A program made the position numbers and the translations under genes. DNA of 64,000 bases from Sediminibacterium sp. C3 (GTDB lineage: Bacteria; Bacteroidota; Bacteroidia; Chitinophagales; Chitinophagaceae), in assembly GCF_000508085.1 (NCBI RefSeq), contig NZ_KI669560.1:1136464-1200463 (forward strand), read 5' to 3'. A model generated the notes under the pieces. It was not told the origin of the DNA. It saw nothing but the letters and a program-made list of their open reading frames with translations, and did not search any database. The first letter of the stretch is position 1. Every line of letters starts with the position of its first letter. Below, piece after piece: positions 55,804 through 63,211 of the stretch.

Positions 55804-58521
55804 ATGCGGATAAGGCTTGCCATTGCAATTGTATGTTTTGTTTTTTCTGCAGCGGTATTCTCACAGTCGCCTTCACTTAAGAAACAGCCAACCACAATTA
55901 CTGATAAAGCCCATCCCCAGCAAGTTCAAAGCAATGCACAAACGGCACAACAAAAAATGGACAAAGCTTTGCAGTTTTCCAAAGAAGGAAAATATGTGGC
56001 ATCCATAGAATTGTACCAGGACCTGCTCAAGAACCATGTAGCAGAATTAAAAAAAGACATTGCGCTTCAGGCATTGGTGTATCTGGAATTGTCTTTTAGT
56101 CATTCCAGTTTGGGCAATCAGAAAGAAGAAATTGACTATGTAGAGAAAGCCATTGAAATAATGGAAAGTCATTTTACGCAGATTAAGGAAACAGACTATG
56201 TAACGGCCTATAATAATCTGCATTACTATTACGGAGAATACGACGACAGCAAAGGTTTGCAACAAACCCATCAAAAATTTGCTGCTTATTTTAAGGCCCG
56301 ATTCAAAACGAAAGAAGCTTCTCCTGTTTATTACTATGCCAGAAGAGTGCTCAGAAAAATGGAAGTGATAGCCGCCGGATTAAAAGAAGATCCTGTAAAA
56401 GCAATCGCCATTATTCAAGGTTTCCGGGACGAAATAAAACAAAGTCCTGCAGAAGAAAAAAATGCTGACTGGTCTTATTTACTCGCCAGTTATTCCAGCC
56501 TCTGTGACTATTACAATTATAGTTCAACCGATCATGCAGCAGGCATCGAGGCAGGTACTGCTTTTTTGCAGACAGCCATGGTTTTGAAAGACTCATTCAA
56601 TATCATGTTGTCGCATTCTAAACTGGCCAATCAGTATCGGGAACTGGGCAACTATAAAAAAGCTTTGTATCATGTGGAAGCTTCCTTGCAGAGTTTTCAA
56701 TTTCCACCTACAAGCATGAGTCGGTTTAGTTTAGAAACCATGAAAGCCATGAATATGGCTAGTTTGCAGGATTACGTACCTGCACTGGCAATGGTAGAAA
56801 AGAATATTCTATCTCTGTTGCAAACGCATATTGGTCCTAACCAACAGATACTCAGTTTCAACCCACAACTGATTAAGCAATTAAATAATAGTCGCTATGT
56901 AAATATTTTCGCCAGTTCTGCTCTCATCTTTATTGAAGCCTATCGGCAACAAAAGAAACACCTGTATATAGAGAAGGCAGAGAAGCTGGTATCAACTGCT
57001 TCCTTATTGTTTGGCGAGTATTACAAAAAAGGCAGTTACAACAGTACCTTGAATAACCTGCACAAGAAAATTGTGGAAGGATATTTATTTGTTGCGATCG
57101 AAAAATATCCCAATGCCTATCTACCTAAAAAAAGAATTCTTGAGCAAATAGAGAAGAATACTTCCTTTCATTTAGCCAAGTCTTTTGAATTGCAGTTATT
57201 AAAACAAAATACCCCGATTGCAAAGTTGATGCATGAACTGCAATGGCAACAACAGCAAAAGGAATTTTGGTCGCAGGAACAAATTGAAAAAGGGAAAACA
57301 GTAGACTATTCAACAAAAATTCAGGAGCAGGTAGTAGCCATAAAAAAACTGGAGAAAGAAATAGCCGAAAAGCAAAAAGCATTTACCAATTTTACATTGG
57401 CCAATTATTCTGTAGATGCCTGCATGCAATTGCTGCAACCTCAACAAGCCATCCTGAAATATTATGTAGCTACCCAACATGCATTTCGTGTATTGATTAC
57501 CCATGATGATATTGCCATTCAGCAACTGGGTACTGTAAAAGAACTGGCTAAAAAAGTAAATGCATACAATACACTCATTAAAAAGCCGAATAGCAATTGG
57601 AAGCCCTTGTCTGCCACATTGTACGAGCAGCTGGTAAAAGGAGTTCAACCGCAACAAATCACCATTATTCCCGATAATTTTTTAAATTATTTGTCTTTTG
57701 AAAGTCTCTACAATGAAGCAAGCAAACAGTTTTTGGTGAGTAGTTTTCCGGTCACTTACAACTATTCTCTTTCCTTGTGGTACTTGCATCAGAAGAACAG
57801 AAATACACCTGAAAACACAAAGCTTTCTGCATTTGCTCCTGATTATACAGCGACTGTTTTTAAACAAGCATCATTGGCAAAACTGCCCTTTGCCAAAGCA
57901 GAAGCAGAGCAGGTAGCCCGAATTTACCAAGGAGAAGCTTTTACCGGCAGTGCTGCATCCAAAGAAAATTTTTACGATCAATCCAACAAAGCCAGTATGC
58001 TGCATTGTGCAACGCATGCAGTTTTGTACGATAATAATTTTAATGAATCCTGTCTGTTATTCAATCAAGCCAAGCCCTTGTATTTAAAAGAACTGTACAC
58101 CACAGCCATGCCTCTGGAAATGGTGGTGCTTAGTGCCTGTAATACAGGTGCGGGTAAATTGGTGGAGGGAGAAGGACTGATGAGTTTATCCAGGGCTTTT
58201 ACCTATGCAGGCGTAAAAAGTACAGTGGTAAGTTTATGGCAGGTGCCCGACAAGGAGACCGCAGCCATTATGGTTTTGTTTTATCAGAATTTACATAAGG
58301 GATTGAATAAGGCAGCGGCATTGTCAAAAGCAAAACAGGATTTTGTAGGCCAATATCCATTGTATGCTCATCCTTATTTCTGGAGTGGATTTATACTAAC
58401 GGGTAATGATGCCCCCCTTTCTGCGCAATCGGGCCCATGGTTCTGGGTAGTATTGATAGGAGCAGTGTTGCTGCTTGCTACAGGGGTATACTATTTTATA
58501 CGCTTAAGGAAAAAAGCCTAA
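55804..58521 (+). CDS. exported TPR-CHAT caspase-like protease, C-terminally anchored
   Basis: The 905-residue protein has a signal peptide (about 1-21, VFS|QS), a helical TPR region (about 40-560) with a coiled segment near 490-540, a CHAT protease domain (about 600-860) and a C-terminal membrane helix followed by RLRKKA. Catalytic His738 (LHCATHAV) and Cys779 (LSACNTGAG) are both present, so the protease should be active. This topology puts the protease outside the cytoplasm. An in-frame GTG 24 bp upstream is possible, but the ATG opens the signal peptide. It converges on a membrane-TPR gene and an ECF sigma factor, overlapping the former by 18 bp, which suggests a protease-controlled signalling circuit (inference). 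Confidence 0.85.
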   Translation: MRIRLAIAIVCFVFSAAVFSQSPSLKKQPTTITDKAHPQQVQSNAQTAQQKMDKALQFSKEGKYVASIELYQDLLKNHVAELKKDIALQALVYLELSFSHSSLGNQKEEIDYVEKAIEIMESHFTQIKETDYVTAYNNLHYYYGEYDDSKGLQQTHQKFAAYFKARFKTKEASPVYYYARRVLRKMEVIAAGLKEDPVKAIAIIQGFRDEIKQSPAEEKNADWSYLLASYSSLCDYYNYSSTDHAAGIEAGTAFLQTAMVLKDSFNIMLSHSKLANQYRELGNYKKALYHVEASLQSFQFPPTSMSRFSLETMKAMNMASLQDYVPALAMVEKNILSLLQTHIGPNQQILSFNPQLIKQLNNSRYVNIFASSALIFIEAYRQQKKHLYIEKAEKLVSTASLLFGEYYKKGSYNSTLNNLHKKIVEGYLFVAIEKYPNAYLPKKRILEQIEKNTSFHLAKSFELQLLKQNTPIAKLMHELQWQQQQKEFWSQEQIEKGKTVDYSTKIQEQVVAIKKLEKEIAEKQKAFTNFTLANYSVDACMQLLQPQQAILKYYVATQHAFRVLITHDDIAIQQLGTVKELAKKVNAYNTLIKKPNSNWKPLSATLYEQLVKGVQPQQITIIPDNFLNYLSFESLYNEASKQFLVSSFPVTYNYSLSLWYLHQKNRNTPENTKLSAFAPDYTATVFKQASLAKLPFAKAEAEQVARIYQGEAFTGSAASKENFYDQSNKASMLHCATHAVLYDNNFNESCLLFNQAKPLYLKELYTTAMPLEMVVLSACNTGAGKLVEGEGLMSLSRAFTYAGVKSTVVSLWQVPDKETAAIMVLFYQNLHKGLNKAAALSKAKQDFVGQYPLYAHPYFWSGFILTGNDAPLSAQSGPWFWVVLIGAVLLLATGVYYFIRLRKKA

Positions 58522-59118
58522 TTCATTTCCCAGTTTTTTTGCGTTACCTGCAAATGGGTTATCGGTTGCTGCCGTTGATTGAATCAATGGTTTTGCTTTC
58601 TCAGGCTGCTCTAATTTAATGTACAATAACCCTAGGTACCAGGTAGCAATGGAAGCCATTTCTCCTTTGGCGGCAATAGCGGCTTCAAAACTTTTTCTGG
58701 CTTCTTCATTTTGGTTCAGTGCCATTTGAGCAATTCCCAAATACAATTGCAGGTCTTTCCATTGATCGCTTTGTTGTAATTGCTGAAATGCTTGGATGGC
58801 TTTTTCGTAATCTCCGCCATCATAGTAGGCAAATGCCTGAGATAAGCGGGTATCGGAATTGGCTGTTCTTTCTACGGGTGCAATGGTATTGGGATAGGGT
58901 TCGTAATAAGCAGAGAAAAGGGCATCATAGTCGGGGCCACGCAAAAGCTGAAGGGTTGTAAATAAGGCAGCAACAACAATGGAAGCAGCAGTTGCCCATT
59001 GCCAGATATAGCGCTTCTTTTTTGCCGCAATAGATGCTTCCAAAGCCTGTAATTGCTTTTTAGCAGCGGCTCTTTCCGCCAGGTGAATACTGATTGATAT
59101 TTTTGATTCTTCATCCAT
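58504..59118 (-). CDS. membrane-anchored TPR protein, candidate anti-sigma factor
   Basis: This 204-residue single-pass protein has about 38 charged cytoplasmic residues (DEESKISISIHLAERAAAKK), a membrane helix (about 43-58, WATAASIVVAALFTTL) and an extracytoplasmic region with about three TPR units (QAFAYYDGGDYEKAIQAFQQL and following). The ATG is inside the end of the sigma gene (ATGGATGA, 8-bp overlap), indicating translational coupling; an in-frame TTG 12 bp upstream is less likely. This is the usual position and topology of an ECF anti-sigma factor, although no known anti-sigma domain is recognised. Its 3' end overlaps the convergent CHAT gene by 18 bp. Confidence 0.7.
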   Translation of the reverse strand: MDEESKISISIHLAERAAAKKQLQALEASIAAKKKRYIWQWATAASIVVAALFTTLQLLRGPDYDALFSAYYEPYPNTIAPVERTANSDTRLSQAFAYYDGGDYEKAIQAFQQLQQSDQWKDLQLYLGIAQMALNQNEEARKSFEAAIAAKGEMASIATWYLGLLYIKLEQPEKAKPLIQSTAATDNPFAGNAKKLGNELGFFP

Positions 59119-59623
59119 TGTGTTCGGCAATTAGTGTTTTGAGTTGTTTAATGCACCTTGATTTTTGCGATTTAACTACATCTTTATTTTCATATCCCAG
59201 CAATTGAACAATCTCTTCCAGTTTTTTCTCTTCGTAATAAAACAGCTGCAATATCTTTTTACAATGCTCTCCCATCTTTTCGTAATACAATTGCAGTAAA
59301 CCAACCTGCTCCTCTTTTTGGGCGGCTTCCATAAAATCCCATTCTATTTCGGGTAAATCTTCTATTTCAACCGTAAGTCTTTTCTCTTTTTTTAAATAAT
59401 GAAACAACATGTATTTGCCAATGGCAAACAAATATGTAGCAACCGAGCTTTTAACAGCAATGGGTTTGTTCTTTTTTATTTGTTCCATCAACGCAACCAC
59501 TGCATCCTGATAAATATCAATGGCTGTTTCTTTTGAAACGGAATAACCAAGGGCAAAGCCAATGAACTTCTCCCGATTTTCAGTGTACACACGTTCCAGG
59601 TCAAAAGACTTGTTGTTGATCAT
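59111..59623 (-). CDS. ECF-type RNA polymerase sigma-70 factor
   Basis: The 170-residue sigma factor has only regions 2 and 4. Region 2 lies at about 14-85 (KFIGFALGYSVSKETAIDIYQDAVVALMEQI, with the -10 contact segment SVATYLFAIGKYMLFHYLKK). Region 4 is at about 110-165 (CKKILQLFYYEEKKLEEIVQLLGYENKDVVKSQKSRCIKQL). It directs polymerase to a regulon that cannot be read here. It is co-transcribed with the membrane TPR protein and divergent from the OmpA-family gene, which is a plausible target. Confidence 0.88.
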   Translation of the reverse strand: MINNKSFDLERVYTENREKFIGFALGYSVSKETAIDIYQDAVVALMEQIKKNKPIAVKSSVATYLFAIGKYMLFHYLKKEKRLTVEIEDLPEIEWDFMEAAQKEEQVGLLQLYYEKMGEHCKKILQLFYYEEKKLEEIVQLLGYENKDVVKSQKSRCIKQLKTLIAEHNG

Positions 59624-59731
59624 TAGTGTAAATATCCTTAAAAGGTAAATCGGAAAAAAATAATCTCTTTTTGGGGTTTACTTTTTTGCCTATGGCACAC
59701 TAAAGCTAGTAACCATTCTAAAACCTTCATT

Positions 59732-61102
59732 ATGAATTCTTTAAAGTTATTGTTCTTATTGGGCTGCCTATTTACTCAATTGGCTGTTCAGGCACAGGAA
59801 GAAAAGAAAAATCTGTTCAAGCGCATTACAGAAAAAACAAAGTCTACTTCAGAACAACGAGCAGAAAATACCGGAGACAAAATCGGCAATAAAATTGGCG
59901 ATAAGGCAGATGCGGCAGTGGATAGTTTACTCAGTGGAGCCTGGTTCAAGAAAAAGAAAAAGCCCAATGTTGATAATAATAAGAACCAAGAAAAAGGGAA
60001 GGCAAAGTCTAAAAAAGAGGGTGATGATGAAGAAGATTCGAATGAAGAAGGGGCCAACGGAGACCGCAAACCCAATGTAAAAAACGGCCCGCAATCGGTT
60101 GGGGCCTTTGGAAAGTTCGATTTTATTGCAGGGGAAAAGCAATTGTATTTCGACAATTTTGATCGGCTGGAAGTGGGGGACTTTCCTGCTGAAATGAATA
60201 CGAATGCCAGTGGCGAAGTAGTGAAGCTGGAAAACAAAGAAGGCAAATGGTTAAGATTGAGCAAGAATGGCTCTTTTGTTCCGGATGCCATGCAAAAATT
60301 ACCCGAAAACTGCACCATTGAATTTCAGGTAGGAATCAATGCTGACCCCAGCAATAATATGTCAGGTTTTGGATTAAATTTTACCACCATACAGGAAGAC
60401 CTGATGAAAGATGCTTTTTTTTCTAAGGGTACTTCTATCGTGTATCTGCATCCGGGTGCCGCTGAAGCGGGCATATTTATTAATCCTACCAACGGACCAG
60501 AAATCGACAACCAAATAAAAATGCCACAGTGGGATGTAAAAACGGGGGAGCAGTTTGTAAAAGTTTCTATATGGCGCCAGAAGGGAAGGCTTCGGGTGTA
60601 TATGAATGAAGACAAAATCATTGATGTGCCCAGGTTCTTTACAGAAACCAGCAACTACGGATTTGCTTTTTTCAGAAGTTTCTTTAACGACTGCGATCTC
60701 TATCTTACCAATCTCCGCTATGCAGTTGCAGGAGCAGATACCCGAAATAAATTACTTACGGAGGGAAGGTTTACCACCAATGAAATTTTGTTTGATGTAA
60801 ACAGCGATAAAATAAGGCCTGAGAGCAATACCATTCTCTCCGATATTGGAAAAGTGTTGTCAGAGAATGCTACTGTGAATGTTAAAATCATTGGGCATAC
60901 CGATAACGATGGAGACGCAGCTGCCAATATGGTCTTATCTAAAAAACGTGCAGAAGCGGTAAAAATGAGATTGGTTTATGGATTCGGCATAGACGAAGCC
61001 AGAATTCAGACGGAGGGAAAAGGTGCAAGCGTTCCCTTGAATGCCAATAAAACACCGGAAGAAAAAGCCATTAACCGAAGAGTGGAATTCATAAAATTAT
61101 AA
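59732..61102 (+). CDS. OmpA-family outer-membrane protein
   Basis: This 456-residue exported protein has a signal peptide (about 1-21, VQA|QE). A Lys/Asp/Glu-rich low-complexity linker (about 70-110, KKKKKPNVDNNKNQEKGKAK and DDEEDSNEE) follows. A laminin/LamG-like beta domain (about 125-335) comes next. An OmpA peptidoglycan-binding domain (about 345-456) has FDVNSDKIRP, IIGHTDNDGD, LSKKRAEAVK and NRRVEF. It tethers the outer membrane or a surface domain to peptidoglycan. It is divergently transcribed from the ECF sigma gene with 108 bp between. Confidence 0.85.
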   Translation: MNSLKLLFLLGCLFTQLAVQAQEEKKNLFKRITEKTKSTSEQRAENTGDKIGNKIGDKADAAVDSLLSGAWFKKKKKPNVDNNKNQEKGKAKSKKEGDDEEDSNEEGANGDRKPNVKNGPQSVGAFGKFDFIAGEKQLYFDNFDRLEVGDFPAEMNTNASGEVVKLENKEGKWLRLSKNGSFVPDAMQKLPENCTIEFQVGINADPSNNMSGFGLNFTTIQEDLMKDAFFSKGTSIVYLHPGAAEAGIFINPTNGPEIDNQIKMPQWDVKTGEQFVKVSIWRQKGRLRVYMNEDKIIDVPRFFTETSNYGFAFFRSFFNDCDLYLTNLRYAVAGADTRNKLLTEGRFTTNEILFDVNSDKIRPESNTILSDIGKVLSENATVNVKIIGHTDNDGDAAANMVLSKKRAEAVKMRLVYGFGIDEARIQTEGKGASVPLNANKTPEEKAINRRVEFIKL

Positions 61103-61126
61103 TTCTCTAATTCAGAAATCATTGAT

Positions 61127-62320
61127 ATGAAAAAAATTATCCTGTTCGTATTGTGTTCAGCCGGTTTTGTAGCCAATGCGCAATTTCGTTTACACACCAA
61201 GTGGACCAATTCCTTACAACATACCAGTGGCCCTGATGCAGGCATCACCCGTATTGCCAGAGAATTGATTTTTGCCACACCTGAGGCCAATACCTTAAAG
61301 ATGGTGGATCCTTTTACTGTTATTGCCCGACCTACCAAGCCAATCAGCATTGATATGGAGAATGGTGTATACGTGAATAATATCAGCGCTTTCGATGCAA
61401 AAATATTTGATGCAGCGCTCAACCGATATATCATTGCGCTGCCCATGGTTCGTCTTTCCGATACCAAAATTAATGGCAAAACTTTTGGAAGAGGCAAGCG
61501 CGTTTATCTGGCTTTGTATAAAAATAATTTCGACAGTACCCGATTAACGGTAGTAGAAAAACACGCATCTCTTAACTGGACAATCGGCAATCAAAGCCCT
61601 GCGGTGCGGGTAAGTAGCCCCAGTATCAGCGAGTATACTACAATTGCTGTAAGGTTAGACAGTGTGGAGTTCAGAGCTGCTGCGGGAACCAGTACGGGTT
61701 CTTTTCCCAAGCTAATTGATCTTACTAAAGCTATGCCACAAAGTATTCAATCTAATCGACCGATTGTACTTCCTCCTAAACCTGATGATGACGATAGTAC
61801 TCAGCTGCTGAATGTAACCAGAACCAGTACCAGTTTTCGTTTCATGGTAAAAAGTATTGAGACCCTGAATATTGATACGGATGACGAGAAAGTAGTGCCA
61901 AATGCTTCCTTTAAAAACAAGGCAGAGTATCTGGGCGTACTGGTGGCAGAAGCCATTACCAGTAACAAGGTTTTTTCAGTTAACTTTTTCAATTTTCCCT
62001 CAAGAACCAATAGTGCAGCCAATCCTGTTCGGTTGGCAATGGGAGAGAAACGTACTATTCCCAATAGCGGTAATACCATTTTTACCATACCCAGAAATCA
62101 GTTTGAAACAGCCAAACTAAGGTTCGCAGGAAGTTTATCCGAAATTGATGAAGACTACAAAGTTGAAATGTCGTACACATCTGAACTTATTTTAGACAAT
62201 AACCAATTCAGAGAAGTCTTAATGAAAAATCTTTTCAGCGGCACCAATTATTTTGATATCAGGCGTCCGGGCGTTGGGTTTACTTTGCGGGTCCATTTTG
62301 AGATAGAAGAACTGAATTGA
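61127..62320 (+). CDS. secreted protein of unknown function
   Basis: The 397-residue product has a signal peptide (about 1-18, VANA|QF) and no family that I recognise. Two halves appear to carry comparable beta-rich segments: LNWTIGNQSPAVRVSSPS with SVEFRAAAG, then FRFMVKSIETLNIDTDDE. An acidic stretch PPKPDDDDSTQLL (about 214-226) separates them. It follows the OmpA-family gene by 24 bp and is probably in the same operon, so it may be an envelope protein under the same control. The stop is 1 bp from the convergent FadR gene's stop. Confidence 0.5.
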   Translation: MKKIILFVLCSAGFVANAQFRLHTKWTNSLQHTSGPDAGITRIARELIFATPEANTLKMVDPFTVIARPTKPISIDMENGVYVNNISAFDAKIFDAALNRYIIALPMVRLSDTKINGKTFGRGKRVYLALYKNNFDSTRLTVVEKHASLNWTIGNQSPAVRVSSPSISEYTTIAVRLDSVEFRAAAGTSTGSFPKLIDLTKAMPQSIQSNRPIVLPPKPDDDDSTQLLNVTRTSTSFRFMVKSIETLNIDTDDEKVVPNASFKNKAEYLGVLVAEAITSNKVFSVNFFNFPSRTNSAANPVRLAMGEKRTIPNSGNTIFTIPRNQFETAKLRFAGSLSEIDEDYKVEMSYTSELILDNNQFREVLMKNLFSGTNYFDIRRPGVGFTLRVHFEIEELN

Positions 62321-62321
62321 T

Positions 62322-63029
62322 TTATTCAAACAGCCTGGTAAAATGGTTCTCCAGATGACTTCTCATGCCATTTCTGAATTCGTCAGGAGAACCATTCTCT
62401 AATATTTCAACAAGTTCATTGTGTGAAACGAATGTTTTTAGCATGGGCTGTTTTTTCAGCAAACCACTGTTATGTACAAAATCAAACACAGGCAGCAACA
62501 TTTTCTGGAATTTCTTTAGCGTTTCATTACCTGTAATTTCATACAGCTTTCCGTGAAACGCAATCTCGTGTTCAATATTAAATAAGTGATATTGAGTAGC
62601 TGGGGGTTCACCCGCAACAATCTGTCTTAATGCTGCAATATCTTCTTTGGTAATTCTGTGAAATAATAAGTCGGCCATGCCTATTTCCAATACCAATCGG
62701 ATTTCAAAAATTTCTTTTAATGTTTCAGGAGCTAGTATATGAGGATTCATACTCTTGCTCATCATTCCAAAAATATCCGGACTGGTTATCACAGATCCCT
62801 TTTTCTTTTTAGACTCAATAAGACCCATTATTCTCAGACGAGTTAAAGCTTCTCTGATTACGGTCCTACTCACTCCCAAAGCCTCTGCCAATTCAATTTC
62901 CTTTGGAATCACATCGCCCACCGATAGTTTTCTTTTTTGCAAAAGATCTACCAGGCTATTTTCCACTTTGTCCACCAGGCTACTAGTGTCCATGGGTTTT
63001 ATTTCATTCTTAATGAAAGCCAGGGTCAT
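62322..63029 (-). CDS. GntR/FadR-family transcriptional regulator
   Basis: This 235-residue regulator has a GntR winged helix-turn-helix (about 15-85: SVGDVIPKEIELAEALGVSR, TVIREALTRLRIMGLIESKKKKGSVI) and an FCD ligand-binding domain (about 100-230: EIFEIRLVLEIGMADLL, EHEIAFHGKLYEITGN, FVSHNELVEIL) with the His and acidic residues that hold a metal in this family. It is divergent from a SusC gene and probably represses it through the palindrome at 63174-63188. Ligands of the family are often sugar acids or lactate-type organic acids, and the ligand here is unknown. Confidence 0.92.
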   Translation of the reverse strand: MTLAFIKNEIKPMDTSSLVDKVENSLVDLLQKRKLSVGDVIPKEIELAEALGVSRTVIREALTRLRIMGLIESKKKKGSVITSPDIFGMMSKSMNPHILAPETLKEIFEIRLVLEIGMADLLFHRITKEDIAALRQIVAGEPPATQYHLFNIEHEIAFHGKLYEITGNETLKKFQKMLLPVFDFVHNSGLLKKQPMLKTFVSHNELVEILENGSPDEFRNGMRSHLENHFTRLFE

Positions 63030-63061
63030 TAGATTATGTATTACTTATTATTTGCGAAGTC

Positions 63062-63069
63062 CAAAGTTA
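63062..63069 (-). promoter_or_regulatory. -7 box of the FadR-type regulator gene
   Basis: On the minus strand TAACTTTG matches TAnnTTTG exactly, 32 bases before the ATG at 63029. Confidence 0.4.
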
Positions 63070-63143
63070 CCAAAAATGTAGCGATTTTTCGAATAACTCG
63101 TAATGCATTAAAAATCAATATATTATAAAATTGTTAAAATTTA

Positions 63144-63176
63144 TTTGGCAGTTAATAAAAAACATTATTAGTTTTA
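63144..63176 (+). promoter_or_regulatory. promoter of the second SusC gene
   Basis: TTTG (63144-63147), a 21-nt spacer and TAGTTTTA (63169-63176, 7 of 8 to TAnnTTTG) form a well-spaced Bacteroidota promoter. The predicted leader is about 30 nt. Confidence 0.5.
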
Positions 63177-63188
63177 TGTCATACATAA
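63174..63188. promoter_or_regulatory. candidate FadR-type operator
   Basis: TTATGTCATACATAA is a perfect 6-3-6 palindrome. Its GT-N3-AC core has the geometry of E. coli FadR sites (TGGTNNNACCA). It overlaps the -7 box and predicted transcription start of the SusC gene. Confidence 0.6.
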
Positions 63189-63211
63189 TACCAAAATAAA
63201 AATTGCTTACC

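Noticed and set aside
55804..59623. A type III-E CRISPR (Craspase) locus
   Set aside because: There is no Cas7-11, no array and no Csx30-like protein. The CHAT protein is exported and membrane-anchored, so only the logic is similar.
59788..60318. A 176-codon open frame antisense to the OmpA-family gene
   Set aside because: Its Ser/Pro/Phe-rich composition is the mirror of the Lys/Glu-rich linker on the coding strand.
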